DNA of 16,448 nucleotides, from positions 1-16,448 of the forward strand of contig DLGM01000184.1 of the NCBI GenBank assembly GCA_002482705.1, given 5' to 3'. Positions within the stretch are counted from its first letter, which is position 1. Every line of letters starts with the position of its first letter. Of this stretch, positions 13,589 through 16,448 are shown piece after piece. The stretch comes from Cyanobacteria bacterium UBA7694 (lineage in GTDB: Bacteria; Cyanobacteriota; Sericytochromatia; UBA7694). Under the pieces are notes generated by a model. It ran no database searches, was not told where the DNA came from, and saw only the letters and a list, made by a program, of their open reading frames with translations. The position numbers were made by a program, and so were the translations under genes.

Positions 13589-13618
13589 TTGAGTGCCTCC
13601 CCAAAACATGGTTATAAT
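13589..13618 (+). promoter_or_regulatory. Sigma-70-type promoter of the NAGPA gene
   Basis: TTGAGT at 13589-13594 (four of six) and a perfect TATAAT at 13613-13618 are separated by 18 bases. The expected start site near 13625 leaves a leader of about 39 bases with AAGGGGA (13651-13657) before the ATG. This is the best promoter match in the window. Confidence 0.75.
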
Positions 13619-13663
13619 CGAAAGTAGCGACGTAGTGAGCCAGCCGGACAAAGGGGATACACA

Positions 13664-14728
13664 ATGTTGAAACAAATAAGCCTAGGCCTATTGGGAGGCT
13701 TGTTACTCACCGGATTAGCAGCCCCCCAAGTCGTGGCCACAGAAGCTGTTAAATACCGTTTTTTTAAAGACAAAGACCAACACATGCCCCTCAATGTGCA
13801 TTTGGTTGAAGTCGACTTAAAAAACCCCCAAGTGAATCTGGGAGTCGCTTTAGCCAAGGGCAAAGCCAGTGGGGGCGAACGAGTCAGCCGTATTGCTGAA
13901 CGTTATGGCGCCGTTGCGGCGATTAACGGCAGTTTCTTTCACGGGCGCAAAATTCCCACCTCGGTGGGACTGGTCATGAAAGATGGCGAGATTATTGCCG
14001 ACTCGGGCCACCGCCGTACGTCTTTGGGTATTACCCGCAACAACGACGTGATTATCGGGATCCCCAAAGTGACCACGGGCGTCTATCACGCCAAAAAAGA
14101 TCGTTTTCAGATCATTAGCGGAATTAACCAGCCCCGCAAAAGCAAACAGACGATTGTCTATACCCCTCACTTTGGAAAATATACCCAAACCAACCAGTAT
14201 GGACGCGAAGTGGTTGTAGAAAACAATCGCGTGATCCGTTATAGCTACGGCAACACCCAAATTCCAGCCAATGGTTTTGTCTTATCAGCACATGGCAAAA
14301 ACCCACAGGAGATCAAACAAATGTACCCTGTTGGCAGTGCCTTACATTTACGTGCCCGTCGGTATGAACCCTGGAACGAAGTCGAAACCATTATCACCGG
14401 GGCTCCTCACCTAGTGCGCAGTGGCCAAATCTACAATACCTACTTTCAAGAAAAGCTCCAAGCCTCGCTCAAGCGCCCCAATGCCCGCAGCGCTGTAGGG
14501 GTCACCCACAATCGCAAACTCTTGCTCGTCAACGTCTTTCCCGCCAAAAAAGGGGGGGTGACCTATACCCGTTTGGCGCAAATCATGAAACGCTTGGGTG
14601 CCACCGAAGCCATGGGGCTGGATGGGGGCGGCTCCACTTCTCTGTACATTTCCCAAAAGGGGATTAACTCCAACCGCGCCATTACCAATGCCCTGATTGT
14701 CACTGTCGACAAAAACAAAGGCAAATAG
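13664..14728 (+). CDS. Secreted phosphodiester glycosidase family protein (NAGPA domain)
   Basis: This 354-residue exported protein belongs to the NAGPA / phosphodiester glycosidase family, whose characterised animal member removes N-acetylglucosamine from a phosphodiester. Bacterial members are mostly uncharacterised and are thought to act on cell-surface or wall glycans. Residues 1-25 are a Sec signal (LLGGLLLTGLAAPQVVA). The domain fills the rest: AAINGSFF (85-92), VVVENNRV (183-190), GAPHLVRSG (246-254), ARSAVGVTHNRKLLLVNV (274-291) and the glycine-rich catalytic block MGLDGGGSTSLY (317-328) with Asp320. Length is normal, and no repeat or anchor domain is present. AAGGGGA seven bases before the ATG supports the start. 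It has its own promoter and ends at a strong shared hairpin. The family is firm, the substrate unknown. Confidence 0.92.
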   Translation: MLKQISLGLLGGLLLTGLAAPQVVATEAVKYRFFKDKDQHMPLNVHLVEVDLKNPQVNLGVALAKGKASGGERVSRIAERYGAVAAINGSFFHGRKIPTSVGLVMKDGEIIADSGHRRTSLGITRNNDVIIGIPKVTTGVYHAKKDRFQIISGINQPRKSKQTIVYTPHFGKYTQTNQYGREVVVENNRVIRYSYGNTQIPANGFVLSAHGKNPQEIKQMYPVGSALHLRARRYEPWNEVETIITGAPHLVRSGQIYNTYFQEKLQASLKRPNARSAVGVTHNRKLLLVNVFPAKKGGVTYTRLAQIMKRLGATEAMGLDGGGSTSLYISQKGINSNRAITNALIVTVDKNKGK

Positions 14729-14739
14729 CGCAAAAAAAC

Positions 14740-14766
14740 AGACGCCCAAAGATGCTTTGGGCGTCT
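14740..14766. terminator. Bidirectional terminator between the NAGPA and beta-barrel genes
   Basis: A 12-bp perfect stem pairs 14740-14751 with 14755-14766 (AGACGCCCAAAG / CTTTGGGCGTCT) around a 3-base loop. Seven A at 14732-14738 become a T-run for transcripts from the minus strand, so it is strongest for the beta-barrel gene, whose stop is 16 bases away. On the plus strand only TT follows, so termination of the NAGPA transcript may be leaky. Confidence 0.9.
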
Positions 14767-14781
14767 TGACAACAAAAACAA

Positions 14782-15402
14782 TTAAAACTTGAGGCGCATC
14801 CCCAACCAAGTGCCGCCACCCAGGGTAATTTCCATATTGTCACTGGGCATATAAGCCAGCTCCAAACTGGTATTGGGGCCTACCGTCAAACGCTGAAAGA
14901 AGTTGGCGGTCGGTGTATCGGGCACATTAATGCCATCCGGGGTTGAGGAATAATAGTTGCTGGTGCCACTGCCCACCCCCAAAGTGACGTTTAAGCGCAG
15001 GGCAAAAGGGGCATCAAAACGGCGGAAATCGTAGGCCACAGAAAAGCCCAGATCCGGGTTCAAATAGGCCCGTCCTCCAGGACGACCGGGATCATATTGC
15101 AGACCCGCCAACACGCCCCCACTGAGCCCATCCATTTCCATCACCCGCCAAACCAAGCGGGCATTATATTTTAAGGCCGGTTGGCCATAACTGAACGAAG
15201 AAGCTAAATCAGTGCCGATATTGGCTCCCAGGCTCACAGGGCCCAAACCATAGTCATACGACAGGCCAAACAAACCAATGCCCACTGAACTGCCGTCACT
15301 AAAATCAGCACTGCGCTGGGTTGCGGCAAAAGCCGGGGCAGACAAGACCAAAGCCGTTAGCGTCAAAGACAACAGCGATTGAACAATTTGAGTACGTTTC
15401 AT
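14782..15402 (-). CDS. Outer-membrane beta-barrel protein, unknown function
   Basis: This 206-residue exported protein has a clear Sec signal (MKRTQIVQSLLSLTLTALVL then SAPAFA), cut after residue 26. The mature part alternates polar and hydrophobic residues with many Gly, Tyr and Asn, for example VGIGLFGLSYDYGLGPVSLG, FALRLNVTLGVGSG and MEITLGGGTWLGMRLKF, the look of a small 8-strand barrel. It ends in Phe, the usual C-terminal signal for the BAM assembly machine, so the host has an outer membrane. Its ATG overlaps the upstream gene's TGA (ATGA), and AAGGAG lies eight bases before it inside that gene, so the two are co-translated. I cannot name a family, and whether it is a porin, an adhesin or a structural barrel is open. 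Confidence 0.85.
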   Translation of the reverse strand: MKRTQIVQSLLSLTLTALVLSAPAFAATQRSADFSDGSSVGIGLFGLSYDYGLGPVSLGANIGTDLASSFSYGQPALKYNARLVWRVMEMDGLSGGVLAGLQYDPGRPGGRAYLNPDLGFSVAYDFRRFDAPFALRLNVTLGVGSGTSNYYSSTPDGINVPDTPTANFFQRLTVGPNTSLELAYMPSDNMEITLGGGTWLGMRLKF

Positions 15403-16181
15403 TGGGCAACTCCTTGGGCCGGGCTAGGTTGAGGGGCAGGGCTGGCGACTGCCTGTTGGGCCTGCTGCCGCTTTAAACTGGCAATTAAATCGGTCTGAAT
15501 TTGTTTCCAGGCTGCTTCTTCGGTCTTTTTTCTGAGGTTATACAGCTGGGTGCGATAGTCACTCGCGGCCGGATCCAAGAGCGTAGGCTCACTGGCTTGT
15601 ACAACCCGCAAGGGGCTCAAAAATGTTCCTGAAAAAACGTCCAAGGCCACGGCTTCCAAGGTGATGGTCTGCTGATAATAGGCTTTGTCACTGAAGGCGT
15701 CAAAGAAGCTCAGCGGCTGATTGCGCGCCCGTGCAAAGGTATTGTTACCGGCCACAATCACCAATACGTCCGTTTGAAAACGAGCCCCTAACTGACGCAG
15801 CGTTTCGATCGAGGCATTGTTACCCACCAATGAATTGGAAAGCTGAATCGTTTCACGCACCAAGCCACTGGCGGCAAAATCATCCTGGGCTTGGCGGAAC
15901 AAAGCCTGCTGATCGGTGCTATCTAAAGAAGACTGGTATTGATACATTAATACCCCGGTGCGAATTGGATAATCCAAACGGATTTGGCGGCGCAGGGTAT
16001 CTTGGAGTTGTTGATCAGGGTTTGTGGCCTCTCCATTGACCAATTGGGATAACGGAGTAGCCGCTGAATCCCCAGGCCGACTTTCGGTGGTTAAAGGCGG
16101 TAGACTGACACCACTGGGAGAAGCAATACAACTGGTACTGGCCACAACCAGCGCCAAAGCAAGGAGGGACGGGCGTATCAT
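15399..16181 (-). CDS. Probable secreted lipoprotein of unknown function
   Basis: The protein has 260 residues. It opens with MIRPSLLALALVVASTSCIA, a signal peptide with a possible lipid-attachment Cys18, although the lipobox (Ser-Thr-Ser-Cys) is weak. A low-complexity stretch (20-60) is followed by a globular alpha/beta domain (about 65-210): RLDYPIRTGVLMYQYQ, LRQLGARFQTDVLVIVAGNN and ITLEAVALDVFSGTFL. The last 20 residues are Gln/Ala/Pro rich. The order (PxRxGxxxx, then a 'DVLVxV' strand, then 'xxALDxxSGxxL') recalls bacterial rhombotarget-type lipoproteins, but this is only a resemblance by eye. AAAGGA seven bases before the ATG supports the start. Its stop overlaps the barrel gene's ATG, so the two proteins probably act together at the outer membrane. 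The gene is confident, the function unknown. Confidence 0.85.
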   Translation of the reverse strand: MIRPSLLALALVVASTSCIASPSGVSLPPLTTESRPGDSAATPLSQLVNGEATNPDQQLQDTLRRQIRLDYPIRTGVLMYQYQSSLDSTDQQALFRQAQDDFAASGLVRETIQLSNSLVGNNASIETLRQLGARFQTDVLVIVAGNNTFARARNQPLSFFDAFSDKAYYQQTITLEAVALDVFSGTFLSPLRVVQASEPTLLDPAASDYRTQLYNLRKKTEEAAWKQIQTDLIASLKRQQAQQAVASPAPQPSPAQGVAQ

Positions 16182-16317
16182 ATTAAAATCCTTTCAAACT
16201 AAATAGTGCTGTGAATGCATCGACGTTGAGCGGGTAAATCGCCTCCTGAATGTAATCTTAGTCGCCGGGAATCAGCTCTGGTTGCATTCTAAAAACGCAG
16301 AGTATCCCATCGGCGCT
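16182..16317. promoter_or_regulatory. Upstream region of the lipoprotein / beta-barrel operon
   Basis: About 136 bases separate the lipoprotein start from the preceding minus-strand stop. TATTTA (minus strand, 16207-16202) could be a weak -10. No confident -35, operator or small gene is seen here, so I only mark where an operon promoter would have to be if the upstream gene is not co-transcribed. Confidence 0.3.
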
Positions 16318-16330
16318 TTATAAAGCGCCG
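16311..16330. repeat. Perfect 20-base palindrome
   Basis: CGGCGCTTTATAAAGCGCCG is its own reverse complement. It could fold as a hairpin in RNA or bind a dimeric protein. It covers the last codons and the TAA stop of the partial minus-strand gene at the right edge. No T-run follows on either strand, so terminator function is doubtful. Confidence 0.85.
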
Positions 16331-16448
16331 CCTCCGAGCTGACGGCGAATAAAATCTTTCCACGCAGGCAAGCGGGGCGTGTTTTCAGCCTGTTCAACCA
16401 AAGCCGTAATGGCCGCTGGGCTACCGGGTGTTGTCAAATTTTGTGCCT
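16318..16448 (-). CDS. C-terminal end of an unidentified minus-strand gene (runs off the right edge)
   Basis: One minus-strand frame is open from the window edge to a TAA at 16320-16318 and encodes the last 42 residues. These include AQNLTTPGSPAAITALVEQA and PAWKDFIRRQLGGGAL, which look like a helical C-terminus of a real protein. The other two minus-strand frames hit stops near the edge (TGA at 16436-16434, TAG at 16423-16421). The strand and spacing fit the lipoprotein/beta-barrel operon downstream, so it may be co-transcribed with them. Too little is visible to identify it. A competing plus-strand open frame exists, but it has no start or context. Confidence 0.5.
   Translation of the reverse strand, partial: AQNLTTPGSPAAITALVEQAENTPRLPAWKDFIRRQLGGGAL

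Noticed and set aside
13407..13664. 85-codon minus-strand open frame in the intergenic gap
   Set aside because: It runs through the strong promoter of the NAGPA gene, begins at that gene's first base, and has no ribosome site or conserved-looking motif.

Overview
The window reads as ordinary chromosome of a diderm (Gram-negative-type) bacterium of medium GC content. Three secreted proteins have lipoprotein-like or Sec signal peptides, and one protein looks like an outer-membrane beta-barrel ending in Phe. Glycogen phosphorylase, a type IV pilus ATPase tied to receiver and Hpt domains, and a secreted phosphodiester glycosidase together would suit a cyanobacterium-related non-photosynthetic lineage (Vampirovibrionia or Sericytochromatia type). 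That placement is inference only; nothing here proves taxonomy. I see no rRNA, tRNA, CRISPR array, transposase or phage gene.

Left part (1-5540). The 5' portion of glycogen phosphorylase (minus) diverges from a DedA-family membrane protein (plus). Next comes a block of poorly known genes: a zinc-ribbon protein (minus); a plus-strand protein that looks like a catalytically degenerate N6-adenine methyltransferase fold; an unknown minus-strand protein whose 3' end overlaps it; a serine carboxylesterase (plus); a small glycine-rich membrane protein (minus); and a Kazal-domain lipoprotein (minus). A strong bidirectional hairpin separates the esterase from the glycine-rich gene.

Middle (5684-8426). 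A Uup-like ABC-F ATPase is broken by one in-frame TGA between the signature motif and Walker B of its first ABC domain. It is followed by a secreted NlpC/P60 cell-wall hydrolase whose only good -10 box implies a leaderless message.

Signalling and pilus operon (8499-13354). An Hpt phosphotransfer protein, a receiver-PilB fusion ATPase, a stand-alone receiver and a glycosyltransferase are packed with overlaps of 29, 4 and 1 bases. This looks like a compact phosphorelay acting directly on a type IV pilus motor. The glycosyltransferase is a GT4-like domain followed in the same frame by a GT2-like domain, with an in-frame TGA between them. These two internal TGA codons in otherwise intact genes are the strangest feature here, because TGA is clearly a true stop in at least five neighbouring genes.

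Right part (13355-16448). A 309-base gap holds a good promoter and, on the minus strand, a possible remnant of a secreted-protein gene. Then come a secreted NAGPA-type phosphodiester glycosidase (plus), a bidirectional terminator, and a translationally coupled minus-strand pair: a probable lipoprotein followed by a beta-barrel protein. The window ends in the C-terminus of another minus-strand gene whose stop codon sits inside a perfect 20-base palindrome.

No clearly new defence or mobile system was found. The best candidates for novelty are the Hpt/receiver-PilB/receiver module, the two in-frame TGA codons, and the methyltransferase-like protein that lacks its catalytic motifs.
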